From the NCBI GenBank assembly GCA_016930155.1, contig JAFGHL010000096.1, positions 1 to 39,146 of the forward strand: a stretch of 39,146 nucleotides of DNA. Reading direction: 5' to 3'. This document shows, in pieces, positions 23,792-32,859 of this stretch. Position 1 is the stretch's first letter, and every line of letters starts with the position of its first letter. Both the position numbers and the translations under genes were made by a program. The stretch is from Dehalococcoidia bacterium. Lineage in GTDB: Bacteria; Chloroflexota; Dehalococcoidia; GIF9; UBA5629. The notes below the pieces were generated by a model that ran no database searches, was not told where the DNA came from, and saw only the letters and a program-made list of their open reading frames with translations.

Positions 23792-26653
23792 TCAGCGCAG
23801 GGTATCGAACCGCAGGCTGACGATTTCGTGCGCTCCTGCAGGGAAATGTATGCGGCCGTCGGGCTCGGTTCCGATGTTATCGATGATTGTCTCATCGAGT
23901 CTGCACCTGTGAGCAGTCCCAACAGGCAGGTGAGGCTTGATGCTCACTTCGATTGGCCTGTCCGAGATATTGAAGCCGCGTAAGATCAATCCTGATCCGT
24001 CCTCGGGCGTTTTGATTGCAGTGATCACAAACAGGTGGGTATCAACAGCCAGAAAGGAACCTGTCCCGGCGCGTGTGCCGGGATGCGGGAGATCTATGAC
24101 GGCGCGCATGGGGGCATTGAAGGCGTAGGCCTGCTGAAATGACCCGGCCCAGCCGGCAGTATGCGGAATGATCGAATACTCAAATTCATGAGTGCCGTTC
24201 ATCTGCGCGTCAGGCACGGCCAGCCAGGGCGGACCGGCATGGTCCTTTCGCGTGTCCAGGTTGTCCAGCGACAGCCAGCCGATGCAGCGCAGTAAGGTTA
24301 ATGCCACCTCCGAGGCCGGGCCTGATTGCAGCACCTCCGCCTCGGGTAGTCCGCGGTTGGCGATCATAAGTCCTGTTTTTCCATTCGATATATCGACGAA
24401 GGCGCGTTGCGGCTGCTCTGTAGCCGGCTTCTCGAACCAGCTGTCGTCGTAGGCCGGAGCGCCCATCAGTCTCCTGACAACCTCGAAGTGGCCATCATAG
24501 TATGCTTCATCGGCCTTGAAAGGCGCGGTGAAGTGCGCCCGCAAGCGGTGGTCGCAGCAGACGCTGGTTACACTCGTGGTGAAATCGACCCGCGCGACCC
24601 CGCGGGTCAGAACAGCCTTTGTGGTGATCTCAAGCGGAACTCTGCCGGCTGACCTCGCCATGCGGTCAGGCGACAGGGATTGAGGGACGGTCATCTCCAA
24701 TTTCAGAGTGATGGATTGAATGATGGGCCCACTTTCGATACGCAGGCCGGTCACAACGGAGTATTGACGGGAATCTATGACGCTGTCATCGGCAGGAGCA
24801 CAGTAGTTATACAGGTCTCCGCGGTCGCCGCCGTCTGTGAAATAGTTCAGGCTGCCGTAAACCTGTCCGGTCCTTTTATCAAACAGGCTAAAATCGTTGC
24901 TGCCTTTATCAATAGATAATACAAGGTATTCATTTTCAATGGACTCCGGATTGGCGACGGTGTTAGCCATACTGGCTGTGGCCGATCTTTGTATCCAGTA
25001 AGTCGCATAGCCAAGGGGCGGCACATCGCCGGCTATGAAAGAGATTTGAGAAGGCCGCACCAGCGCTGCCCTGACATGGAATTGCCTGATCGAGGTATCA
25101 TTGAGACAGATGTTCAATTTATCCTTCCAGGTTTTCAAGGCCGGCTGTCCGCTGCTGTCCACGACGATGTCCAGATAAAGGTCATCGCCCTTACGCACAA
25201 TTCCGATGTCATGGATCTCGATGCCGTGGCTCGATCCCTGCGCTGCCGTCTCCCAGAGGGCGGCCAGCCCCTGCCAGTCCAGGGTTGCATCCAATAATTC
25301 CTCCACACCGCCACTGCTGACGACCTGGTGAGGTATGCTGTCTCCCCGGCCGTCGATTATCTCGATATCACCACCGGAATGACTCCGGATCAGCGGAATG
25401 GTTACGGCCCCGCTGTTGACCGACGATAACGGATTGAAAACCGTGACCGAGAATATTGCTGCTTTTTCCGGATACGGGCAGTTTGTGTTAAGGGATGCTG
25501 TTATAGCGGACAGCGCACGGCCCGCGACCGCTTCAGCTATCTGCCCGACCTGGTCGAAGCGCGTCCTCATTTCATCGTGTACCTGGTCGATGGAGCAGCC
25601 GCAAATGGAGTCGTGGGCGTGGTTCTCCAACAGCATGCGCCAGGCCAGTGAGATGAATCCGTCCGGCCGCTCCGGCGATGCGAGAGGAGGGTCAGTCGGC
25701 TGTTTTGAGGCAATCAGCCGGGCGAGCGCGCTATACGGCTCCGCCCATTTTTCCAGCAGGACCTGGCAGCGGTGGTTGCTCTGTTTGATCCAGATGCGCG
25801 ACGAAAGTGTGCCCGGCAGTACGGGCTGCCGCCTGCAGTCGCGCAGCTCGCCCCTAATAGTTGGAATGGCTGCGTTCGATACGTCCAGCCAATGTTGTAA
25901 GTCAGCCAGGTAAAGGGGAAGAGTGGAGTGTTGGAAGTGGTATTCAGGCAGGGCTTGATTCAGGAAATTAAGTGCGGAGGTTATTTCGGGGCGCGGCTCT
26001 ATGTGGTCCGTTCCCTGCATGAGTACTATGGGGCCGCCCTGTGTGCAGGGGATCAGTTTATCCAGCGCGGTTTTAGCCTCCGCCAGCGTGGCCTCATCGT
26101 TGAAGGAAGGTATTTTAACCGCGTTGCTGTAGCTCTCCCTCAGGTGGGCCAGAATAACCCGCGTGCCGTCAGGGCCCTGCCACCAGAGCTGGCAGGGTTG
26201 ATCGCCGATACCGCGCCAGGCGACGGCGCTGCGCAGGCCAAAGCCGGCCAGCAGCTGGGGCATTTGTCCGATATGTCCGAACGAGTCCGGCAGGTATCCC
26301 TCATTCATGCATGGTCCGAAGCGGCCGGCCGTTTTTTTACCCAGCAGCAGGTTGCGGATGAGGGCTTCCGGACTGACCAGGAACTCGTCGGGCATGCAGT
26401 ACCACGGCCCCACCAGTATACGTCCGCTTTCTATATGCTCCCTTAGCTCGGATTCCCGTTCGGGGCGGACGGCGAGGTAATCCTGCAGCAAGATGGTCTG
26501 GCCGTCCAGCATAAAATATTTATAGTCCTTCTCCGACCTGAGGATATGCAGCAGCCTGTCGACCATGCGCACGAGGTTGAAGCGGAACTGCTGAAAGGTG
26601 CGATACCATTCGCGGTCCCAGTGGGTATGGGAGATGAAATGGACTTTTACCAT
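23792..26653 (-). CDS. Glycoside hydrolase family 38 (alpha-mannosidase-like)
   Basis: The 953-residue enzyme (ATG 26653) has the GH38 layout: catalytic barrel beginning HFISHTHWDREWY with zinc ligands His11 and Asp13, nucleophile Asp123 in GYLPDSFGHIGQMP, a further zinc histidine in ENHAHDSICGCS, then a middle helical domain and long beta-sandwich C-terminal domains. GH38 enzymes cleave alpha-mannosides; bacterial relatives include MngB, which acts on 2-O-mannosylglycerate. No signal peptide, so it acts in the cytosol. A longer frame to 26743 overlaps the upstream gene and adds residues before the first beta strand, so it is rejected. It lies 31 bases after the GGDEF gene and is probably co-transcribed. 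Substrate unknown; no sugar transporter is nearby. Confidence 0.88.
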   Translation of the reverse strand: MVKVHFISHTHWDREWYRTFQQFRFNLVRMVDRLLHILRSEKDYKYFMLDGQTILLQDYLAVRPERESELREHIESGRILVGPWYCMPDEFLVSPEALIRNLLLGKKTAGRFGPCMNEGYLPDSFGHIGQMPQLLAGFGLRSAVAWRGIGDQPCQLWWQGPDGTRVILAHLRESYSNAVKIPSFNDEATLAEAKTALDKLIPCTQGGPIVLMQGTDHIEPRPEITSALNFLNQALPEYHFQHSTLPLYLADLQHWLDVSNAAIPTIRGELRDCRRQPVLPGTLSSRIWIKQSNHRCQVLLEKWAEPYSALARLIASKQPTDPPLASPERPDGFISLAWRMLLENHAHDSICGCSIDQVHDEMRTRFDQVGQIAEAVAGRALSAITASLNTNCPYPEKAAIFSVTVFNPLSSVNSGAVTIPLIRSHSGGDIEIIDGRGDSIPHQVVSSGGVEELLDATLDWQGLAALWETAAQGSSHGIEIHDIGIVRKGDDLYLDIVVDSSGQPALKTWKDKLNICLNDTSIRQFHVRAALVRPSQISFIAGDVPPLGYATYWIQRSATASMANTVANPESIENEYLVLSIDKGSNDFSLFDKRTGQVYGSLNYFTDGGDRGDLYNYCAPADDSVIDSRQYSVVTGLRIESGPIIQSITLKLEMTVPQSLSPDRMARSAGRVPLEITTKAVLTRGVARVDFTTSVTSVCCDHRLRAHFTAPFKADEAYYDGHFEVVRRLMGAPAYDDSWFEKPATEQPQRAFVDISNGKTGLMIANRGLPEAEVLQSGPASEVALTLLRCIGWLSLDNLDTRKDHAGPPWLAVPDAQMNGTHEFEYSIIPHTAGWAGSFQQAYAFNAPMRAVIDLPHPGTRAGTGSFLAVDTHLFVITAIKTPEDGSGLILRGFNISDRPIEVSIKPHLPVGTAHRCRLDETIIDNIGTEPDGRIHFPAGAHEIVSLRFDTLR

Positions 26654-26684
26654 ATTCGTATAGCCGGGCTCCCGTTCCTCACTG

Positions 26685-28388
26685 CTATGGCTGGTTCTGC
26701 CTGTCAGTGCCGCTTTTATGATCTCCGCCCAGGTGGACATCACCGTCGCTGAAAAACTTGAACTGGTTTCGACCGTGGCCTTTAGAATAGTACATGGCCG
26801 CGTCGGATTTTTTAATCAGAGTATCCAGGTCCTGGGCGTCTTCCGGGTAATTAGCGACACCTATACTCGTGGATACTATTATATTGTGGCCGTCTATCAG
26901 CAATGGCTCTCTAAAAGAATCAAGGATTCTCTGTGCGATAGCGGTGGCATCTTCCCTGTGATTGGTCTCCATCATTATTAATACGAACTCGTCTCCGCCT
27001 ACACGTGCAGCTGTATCGCTGGAGCGGATTATGCCTCTAAGTCGCGAACTGATCGTTTTCAGCACCTGGTCACCAGCTGCATGTCCGAGCGTGTCGTTGA
27101 TGGACTTAAATTTATCGAGATCCAGCGACATAACGGCAAGCCTGGTTTTATTGCGGCAAGCGAGCGCTGCCGCCATAGTGAATCGATCTGTTAATAAAAC
27201 CCTGTTGGGCAATCCGGTCAAAAAGTCATGGGTCGCCATTTGCTCGAGTTTTAGCTCCATTTGCTTGCGCTCGGTGATATCGGTTATCAATGCTGTTAGA
27301 CCCACAACTTCTCCGTCTTTATATATGGGCCGACTGGACGTGCGCACATATATTATCGTGCCGTCTTTATCAAATATGCGGAATTCCCAAGGTTCAAGCT
27401 GTCCTGATACGAGGCGATTGAAGCTGTCCGTAAGGCCCGGCAGGTCATCGGGGTGGATAAGTGATATAAAAGATTGTCCGATTAAATCACTGACCTTATA
27501 TTTGCTCAGCTTCTCGACCACCGGGCTTACGTAGGTAATATTGCCCTCATTATCCATGGTATAAAAAACATCGTTGATGTTCTCAACCAGCGAGCGGTAT
27601 CTTTCCTCGCTGTCACGCAGCGCCTGCTCCCCCTGTTTGCGTTCGGTAATGTCGCGGCTGACAGAACGAAAACCGACGATCTCACCAAGTTCGTTTTTCC
27701 GCAAAGAAATCGAGGATTCTACTGATAACGTACTGCCGTCTTTGCATATTACTTTATGTTCAAAACCTTTATTTGGCTCAGACGTCCTGTATACCTCATT
27801 GAAAGCAAGCAATAAGGACCGTTTAGCATCTTCAGGCACCATAAGGCGATAGTTTTTTTCGATCAGTTCTTCACGCGTATACCCGAGGCTCTGGCATACA
27901 GAGTTGTTAGCGAGGGTAAAGTTGCCATCAAGATCCACTTCATAGTAAGAGTCATACAACTGATCAAGTATGCTACGATATTTCTCCTCCGACCGCTTCA
28001 GGGCATTGAAGGATCTTCGAACCCTGTCCCTTTCGTTGAATATAATCGCCGTCAGGATGCTGACTGCCAGCGCTACAAGGATGAAAAGCGGAATCCTCAG
28101 AATGGCATCAGGAAAGTCAGAAATGATGAAAGCGCCGGGCAGCATTATTATCAGCGCCAGTATATTAGCCAGTATGGCTCCACGTAACCTGAAGTAATAA
28201 CCGGAGTATAAAATCGGCACCAAAAATAGCATTCTGTGCGGGTCGTGAACCGTATAGAAGATCTCCCGGCGTAGCGCATCCCATCCAAAGAGATTGACCA
28301 GTTCACCAAAATAGTAAAAGATGGTGCAGACGATAAAAAGGCCGGCTATTATGTAAAAATGCTTATCCTTCAGAAACGGCTTACGCAT
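26685..28388 (-). CDS. Membrane PAS-PAS-GGDEF diguanylate cyclase
   Basis: The 567-residue protein starts with four or five membrane helices (IIAGLFIVCTIFYYFGELV, then a conserved HDPHRMLFLVPILY stretch), followed by PAS domains at about residues 140-250 and 260-385, each ending in a PAC DITERKQ motif, and a GGDEF domain (about 395-555) with THDFLTGLPNR and an intact active site RVGGDEFVL. It probably makes cyclic di-GMP in response to a signal read by the PAS domains or the membrane part. No RxxD inhibitory site is obvious before GGDEF. ATG 28388 follows AGGTGA at 8 bases. It has its own promoter and precedes the GH38 gene. Confidence 0.93.
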   Translation of the reverse strand: MRKPFLKDKHFYIIAGLFIVCTIFYYFGELVNLFGWDALRREIFYTVHDPHRMLFLVPILYSGYYFRLRGAILANILALIIMLPGAFIISDFPDAILRIPLFILVALAVSILTAIIFNERDRVRRSFNALKRSEEKYRSILDQLYDSYYEVDLDGNFTLANNSVCQSLGYTREELIEKNYRLMVPEDAKRSLLLAFNEVYRTSEPNKGFEHKVICKDGSTLSVESSISLRKNELGEIVGFRSVSRDITERKQGEQALRDSEERYRSLVENINDVFYTMDNEGNITYVSPVVEKLSKYKVSDLIGQSFISLIHPDDLPGLTDSFNRLVSGQLEPWEFRIFDKDGTIIYVRTSSRPIYKDGEVVGLTALITDITERKQMELKLEQMATHDFLTGLPNRVLLTDRFTMAAALACRNKTRLAVMSLDLDKFKSINDTLGHAAGDQVLKTISSRLRGIIRSSDTAARVGGDEFVLIMMETNHREDATAIAQRILDSFREPLLIDGHNIIVSTSIGVANYPEDAQDLDTLIKKSDAAMYYSKGHGRNQFKFFSDGDVHLGGDHKSGTDRQNQP

Positions 28389-28466
28389 AGCTAATCTCAC
28401 CTGGATGACGATGCAATATGTATCCTGGCTTTAAAACGGAAAGACTGAAAACCAAAAGATGCAACA

Positions 28467-28495
28467 TTTGTATCACGGCAGGTCAATAGTGTCAA
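28467..28495 (-). promoter_or_regulatory. Promoter of GGDEF/GH38 genes
   Basis: Minus-strand -35 TTGACA (28490-28495), 17-base spacer, extended -10 TGATACAAA (hexamer TACAAA at 28467-28472). The intergenic space 28389-28611 otherwise holds nothing recognisable beyond a short hairpin (28600-28616) over the stop codon of the upstream gene. Confidence 0.7.
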
Positions 28496-28611
28496 TACGT
28501 TTTTTTCCTTATACTCGTATCAAACTCAGCAGTTGTAAACGGACTATTGGGCTTGCTATTGCGCTGATTGATCATGCTTTGCATAAGAAGAGTATTTTCC
28601 CTGACGCAACG

Positions 28612-31600
28612 TCAGGCGGTTTTAAATGCGAACCTGCCGCTGTTGAAGAGCTCCAGGCAGGCATCCACCACAGCGGGATCGTACAACTTGCCGCTGTTCA
28701 TTTTGATCTCCCCAAGCGCCTTATCCAGACCCTGGGAGGGACGGTAGGGACGATCAGCCGCCATGGCTTCAACGACGTCCGCAACCATCAGTATCCTGGC
28801 CTCCAGTATTATCTCATCGCCCTTGATCCCGCCGGGGTAGCCTGATCCGTCCATCCTCTCATGATGCTGAAGAATGGCCTGCGCCACAGAAAAGTGGAAA
28901 TCCATATCCTTGACAATCTCGTACCCGTAATGGGGATGTGTCTTGATCAGGCTGTATTCTATTTCCGACAGCTTTCCGGGCTTGCTGAGTATATCGGAAG
29001 GGATATACATTTTACCGATGTCATGTATGACCGCTGCTGTCCTGAGCCTGTCGATACGTTCATCGTCCAGCTTCATCTCTCCGGCGATGGCCGTCGCCAG
29101 GGCGGCCACATTCTGCTGGTGTCCCGCGGTATAAGGATCTCTGGTCTCCACGATCTTGACCATGGCGTTGATAGCATCATTCAATGTTTTCTTGACGGAC
29201 TCATAGCTTTTCAGCAGTTCTTGCTCAGCCAGCTTACGTTCGGTGATGTCACGGCACACACAGAAGATGAGTTTCTGACCTTCCACAACAGCCGCATTGG
29301 TACTTATTTCAACAGCATAAGTTGTGCCGTCTTTGCGGCGGTGCATCGACTCAAAATGATCGCCTGCCTCATCCACGGAGCGGATCATTTCAAGCGTTTT
29401 TTCCCGCGGGAATTGAAATTCCCAATCAAATACGTAGAGTTGATGCATTTCCTCGGGAGAGTATCCAAGCATGGCGGCAAACTGTTTGTTCGACTCATAT
29501 ACCTTGCCGTTCTGATCGAGTATGACGATGCCGTCCCTGGACTGCTCAACGAGTATACGACGCCTGAGCACCTCGTCCTCTAATGCCTTCTCCAATTTCT
29601 TGCGTACGGTGATGTCTTTAAACACCGTCAGAATCGATTCAGGGTTGCCTTTCTCATCCATCAGCATGGAAGAACTGATCTCCAGGTAAAACTTGCTGCC
29701 GTCTTTTTTATAGCTGGTGAATTCCTGGTTCCTGACCACAGTCTCCTTACGAAGCTTTCCCAGGTTCTCTATTATCATTTCGTAGTTTTCAGGCGCAACC
29801 AGGTCCATGACGTTCTTGCCCTTCAAATCCTCTGTCGGCTCAAAGCCGAAAACCTCCAGGGCCTGTTTGTTGTTCATAACGATCGTTCCATTCATGTCCA
29901 TCAGTCCTATGGCGTCAGGTGAAGTCTCGATAAGTGAACGATATAAGGCCTCGCTTTCCCTGATTCTCCTTTCTGCCAGCCGGTCTTCCGTGATGTCTCG
30001 CGCTGAAGATAAGGCGCCTTTAACATTGTTGTTTTCATCCTTGAGCACCCGGCACCACCAGGCCAGCAATCTCTTCTCTCCATCCTTTCGCCTCTGCCAG
30101 CTTTCAAGGTAGATCACGTTTTCCGCGCCCTTGAAAAGAGAATCGACCGCAGCATAAGTGTCCTGTTCACCCTCAAAGTAGTAGCCCGCCTCCTTACCGA
30201 CCATGTCCTCCCCGAAAAAGTCTATTGCAGCCGGGTTGGCCCATATATACACCTTGTTTTCGTTCACCTCGGCAATGATGTCGGGGATCGCGGCCAGCAT
30301 GGCGCCGTAGCGCAGGCTCAATGATTTGAGTGATTCGGAGATGTTTCTTCTATCGGTGATATCATGCGCAATGCCCACGAAATAGAGAAAAGAGCCTTTA
30401 TCGTCAAGCACTATGTTTCCACTGGTGGTATGCCAGCGCCAATCCCCGGAGGCGTGCTTGATACGATATTCCAGTCCGGGTGTAAATTGCCCTGTCTCGA
30501 TAAAATAATTCAGTGCGAGCTCAACCATGGGTACGTCATCAGGATGGATGAAAGAGCGGAAAGTCCGGCCCTGCATTTCCGAGGGCTTGAAACCCATAAT
30601 CCTTTCCGATGCGGGAGAAACGAAAAGAAATTTGCCTGCGGCATCCAGCGTGTAAATCATGTCAAGGCTGTGGTCGATGATCAGCCTGTGCCTTTCCTCG
30701 CTAATCTTGAGCGCATCCGCAATCTCGGCCCTCTCCTGATAAACCCGTATATTTTGCAGCCGCCAGACCATGCCCACACCGGCGCCGGCGCCGAGCAACA
30801 GAGCGCCGACCATGATCAGGGTCAGCCAGAGCATCTGAGTCAGCGGAGCATATACTTCCGCAGTGTCGATGCGAGCAATCATGAACCAGGGGGAATCCGG
30901 TATGTAGCGGATATCCGCAATCACATTTTGGCCGCGATAGTCCCTGCCCTCCACGATTCCTTCCTCACCCAGGACTGCCTTAACGGACGGCACATCTTTT
31001 TGATCCAGCGGTATGCGCAGTTTTAGTGCCGCATCCTTTTCATACTTCAAATCGTTAAGAAAAAGTGCATCATCGCCATCGCGTCTTACGATCAATGTCT
31101 CTGCCGTAGCAGTGGTTGTAGGCCAGCGGCTGATCAGCGGGTAGAGATAGCGGTGGGGGTCGATAAGCAGGGCCACAACTCCCAGCGGCACGTTGTCATC
31201 TTTTTCTTTGAAGACAGGGACGAGGATCATCATGTGAGATTGTGCAGATTCATCGTGGAAATGAAGATCCGAAACAGTCAGCTTACCTGAGCGCAGCGCT
31301 AAGTCAGCATCCTCGGGGATATGCTGCGCAACAGGCTGGGTGGAATGGGGGATTATGAGCCGTACCGCGCCGTCAGTATCAAGCAGTATAATTTTTTCGT
31401 ACTGGCCATACTGCAGGTAGCGATACAGCCAGGACTGCAGCTGTGTCTGGCTATCCGTATCATCGGGATGCTCCAGGTAGCGCTGTACCAGATGGGAGAA
31501 AGCGGGATTCCTGAAGAGTAGATTGGCATCCCCGATGCGTTCCTTGCGCCATTGAATCAACCCTCCCGCTTTCAGGTCAGCTATGGCCGAAAGCTGGTGT

Positions 31601-32124
31601 TCGACCTGTGACCGGTAATTCTTTTCGTAACTGCTGTAGAAGAAGTGTCCGGCCATGAGGATGCCGATCGACAGGAATGCAAATATCAAAAGGAGTGTTA
31701 AAGGTGTATATGAATACTTACCTTGAGCCGCTCGTGTGCGGTCGATGGATTTTCGTTGTTTATCCCTGTGCGTGAAAACGATTGACAGTATTGCGCTTAA
31801 CAAAGTTGAAGAAACCACGAAGACGATCATTCTAAGAACGGGATCAGGGTAGTGCGAAATAAAAAGAGCGTGTGGAAGGAATATCAGCAGCGCAACGATA
31901 TTCGATATAAGGGCGCCCGACAGGCCGAAATAGAATGTGCAGTATAAAATGGGGATCAGGAAGAGGATTCTGTGGGGATCGTGAACGGTGGACCAGATTT
32001 CCCAGCGCAGGGCGTCCCAGCCGAAAAAATCAACCAGTTCGCCGAAATAATAGATGATGGCGCAGGCAGCAAAAAGGGCCAGCAATATGTACACATGCTT
32101 GTCCCTGAAGCCAGACTGTCCCAT
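28612..32124 (-). CDS. Membrane Cache-PAS(x4)-HD-GYP phosphodiesterase-type sensor
   Basis: The 1170-residue protein begins with the same membrane module as the GGDEF protein (IIYYFGELVDFFGWDALR, TVHDPHRILFLIPILY). A further helix (LLLIFAFLSIGILMAGHFF, about 148-167), an external Cache-like sensor of about 270 residues and another helix (LWLTLIMVGALLLGAGAGVG) follow. Four PAS/PAC domains then span about 465-970. The C-terminal HD-GYP domain shows HDIGK and HHERMDGSGYPGG, so cyclic di-GMP hydrolysis is expected. The last codons are followed by a small hairpin overlapping the stop. Together with the downstream GGDEF protein it could set local cyclic di-GMP levels. Confidence 0.93.
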   Translation of the reverse strand: MGQSGFRDKHVYILLALFAACAIIYYFGELVDFFGWDALRWEIWSTVHDPHRILFLIPILYCTFYFGLSGALISNIVALLIFLPHALFISHYPDPVLRMIVFVVSSTLLSAILSIVFTHRDKQRKSIDRTRAAQGKYSYTPLTLLLIFAFLSIGILMAGHFFYSSYEKNYRSQVEHQLSAIADLKAGGLIQWRKERIGDANLLFRNPAFSHLVQRYLEHPDDTDSQTQLQSWLYRYLQYGQYEKIILLDTDGAVRLIIPHSTQPVAQHIPEDADLALRSGKLTVSDLHFHDESAQSHMMILVPVFKEKDDNVPLGVVALLIDPHRYLYPLISRWPTTTATAETLIVRRDGDDALFLNDLKYEKDAALKLRIPLDQKDVPSVKAVLGEEGIVEGRDYRGQNVIADIRYIPDSPWFMIARIDTAEVYAPLTQMLWLTLIMVGALLLGAGAGVGMVWRLQNIRVYQERAEIADALKISEERHRLIIDHSLDMIYTLDAAGKFLFVSPASERIMGFKPSEMQGRTFRSFIHPDDVPMVELALNYFIETGQFTPGLEYRIKHASGDWRWHTTSGNIVLDDKGSFLYFVGIAHDITDRRNISESLKSLSLRYGAMLAAIPDIIAEVNENKVYIWANPAAIDFFGEDMVGKEAGYYFEGEQDTYAAVDSLFKGAENVIYLESWQRRKDGEKRLLAWWCRVLKDENNNVKGALSSARDITEDRLAERRIRESEALYRSLIETSPDAIGLMDMNGTIVMNNKQALEVFGFEPTEDLKGKNVMDLVAPENYEMIIENLGKLRKETVVRNQEFTSYKKDGSKFYLEISSSMLMDEKGNPESILTVFKDITVRKKLEKALEDEVLRRRILVEQSRDGIVILDQNGKVYESNKQFAAMLGYSPEEMHQLYVFDWEFQFPREKTLEMIRSVDEAGDHFESMHRRKDGTTYAVEISTNAAVVEGQKLIFCVCRDITERKLAEQELLKSYESVKKTLNDAINAMVKIVETRDPYTAGHQQNVAALATAIAGEMKLDDERIDRLRTAAVIHDIGKMYIPSDILSKPGKLSEIEYSLIKTHPHYGYEIVKDMDFHFSVAQAILQHHERMDGSGYPGGIKGDEIILEARILMVADVVEAMAADRPYRPSQGLDKALGEIKMNSGKLYDPAVVDACLELFNSGRFAFKTA

Positions 32125-32200
32125 ATTGCCCTACGCCTCCCTCGTGATTTCAATAACTGTCTATGAAAAAGCAGGAATTGAATAACATCTCTACTTTTGA

Positions 32201-32229
32201 AGTTTAGCGGCACTCGTAAAAGCTGTCAA
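32201..32229 (-). promoter_or_regulatory. Promoter of HD-GYP sensor gene
   Basis: Minus-strand -35 TTGACA (32224-32229), 17-base spacer, -10 TAAACT (32201-32206), about 75 bases before the ATG. Confidence 0.65.
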
Positions 32230-32291
32230 TGCATACGATAGTAAAAAACACATTAAGTGTAAATCGCATGGTCATCTCCTGATAAACAAAT

Positions 32292-32321
32292 TTGACACGG
32301 ATAGTCTCTTGGCATTAAGAT
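32292..32321 (+). promoter_or_regulatory. Promoter of arsR-led operon
   Basis: -35 TTGACA (32292-32297), 18-base spacer, -10 TAAGAT (32316-32321). The inverted repeat at 32335-32358 starts at about +8, where a bound repressor would block transcription. Confidence 0.65.
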
Positions 32322-32334
32322 AAACAACAACTCC

Positions 32335-32358
32335 ATAATTATATCATTATATAGTTAT
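32335..32358 (+). promoter_or_regulatory. Probable ArsR operator
   Basis: Two 10-base arms, ATAATTATAT and ATATAGTTAT, form an inverted repeat with 9 of 10 positions matching around CATT. AT-rich 10+10 palindromes of this type are usual ArsR/SmtB binding sites, and it sits between promoter and repressor gene. Confidence 0.7.
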
Positions 32359-32378
32359 GCAGGAGTATGGAGAGAGAG

Positions 32379-32732
32379 ATGCGTAATTTAGTAAGGGTTT
32401 TAAAATCACTTTCGGACGAGACCAGGCTGCGAATGCTCAATATGTTGTTTGAGCGTGAGTGCTGCGTGTGCGAGATCATGCAGGTACTCGATATATCCCA
32501 GCCGCGCGCATCGCATCATTTGATTGCGTTGTATAACGCCGGTCTGCTGAAGATGAGGCGGCAGGGATTATTCGCGCTGTATTCCATCGACTGGTCAAAC
32601 ATGGATGCCTATGTTGAAGCATTGATCAAAGCAGTGCGCAAGGGCATGGAGGGTAATGAGCAGGCTGCTGCGGACCTGCGTAAACTGGCCACTGCGCAGC
32701 GCCTGCTGCCGGACTGTGCGGCCAAAGTTTGA
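32379..32732 (+). CDS. ArsR-family metalloid-responsive repressor
   Basis: The 117-residue winged-helix protein begins LVRVLKSLSDETRLRMLNML, and its recognition helix follows in ISQPRASHHL. Cys29 and Cys31 (ECCVCEIM) match the alpha-3 CVC metalloid site of classical arsenite-sensing ArsR; an adjacent Cys28 and a C-terminal Cys are also present. ATG 32379 is favoured because GGAG lies 6 bases upstream; ATG 32367 is too close to its own GGAG. It probably represses its own promoter through the palindrome at 32335 and is released by As(III) or Sb(III). It leads the long gene run to the right edge. Confidence 0.9.
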   Translation: MRNLVRVLKSLSDETRLRMLNMLFERECCVCEIMQVLDISQPRASHHLIALYNAGLLKMRRQGLFALYSIDWSNMDAYVEALIKAVRKGMEGNEQAAADLRKLATAQRLLPDCAAKV

Positions 32733-32766
32733 TCATGGCTTCAAATTTCAGGAATTGGAGGCTGTA

Positions 32767-32859
32767 ATGTCCTGTACTGACCTGCAAAGCAAGCCGCACT
32801 TATCGGTCCTCGAGCGTTGCCTGCTCCTGCTATGGAGAAGAACATGGATTTCGTATTAA
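32767..32859 (+). pseudogene. 30-codon small ORF, possible remnant of ACR3 arsenite exporter N-terminus
   Basis: ATG 32767 follows a strong ribosome-binding site (GGAGG, 6 bases). The 30-residue product starts MSCTDLQSKPHLSVLERCLL, which resembles the cytosolic N-terminus of ACR3 arsenite exporters, where a segment like LSFLDRYLTLW leads into the first membrane helix. Here the frame stops 15 bases inside the next gene. One reading is that an ACR3 gene once followed arsR and a deletion left only its start, fused to the permease region. The other is a functional leader peptide coupling translation to the permease. The resemblance is short and from memory, so confidence is limited. Confidence 0.35.

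Noticed and set aside
26654-26743. N-terminal extension of the GH38 protein
   Set aside because: It overlaps the GGDEF gene and precedes the first conserved barrel strand; ATG 26653 gives a standard N-terminus.
28600-28616. Hairpin CCTGACG-CAA-CGTCAGG as terminator of the HD-GYP gene
   Set aside because: It overlaps the stop codon and has no T-run on the minus strand, so termination is doubtful.
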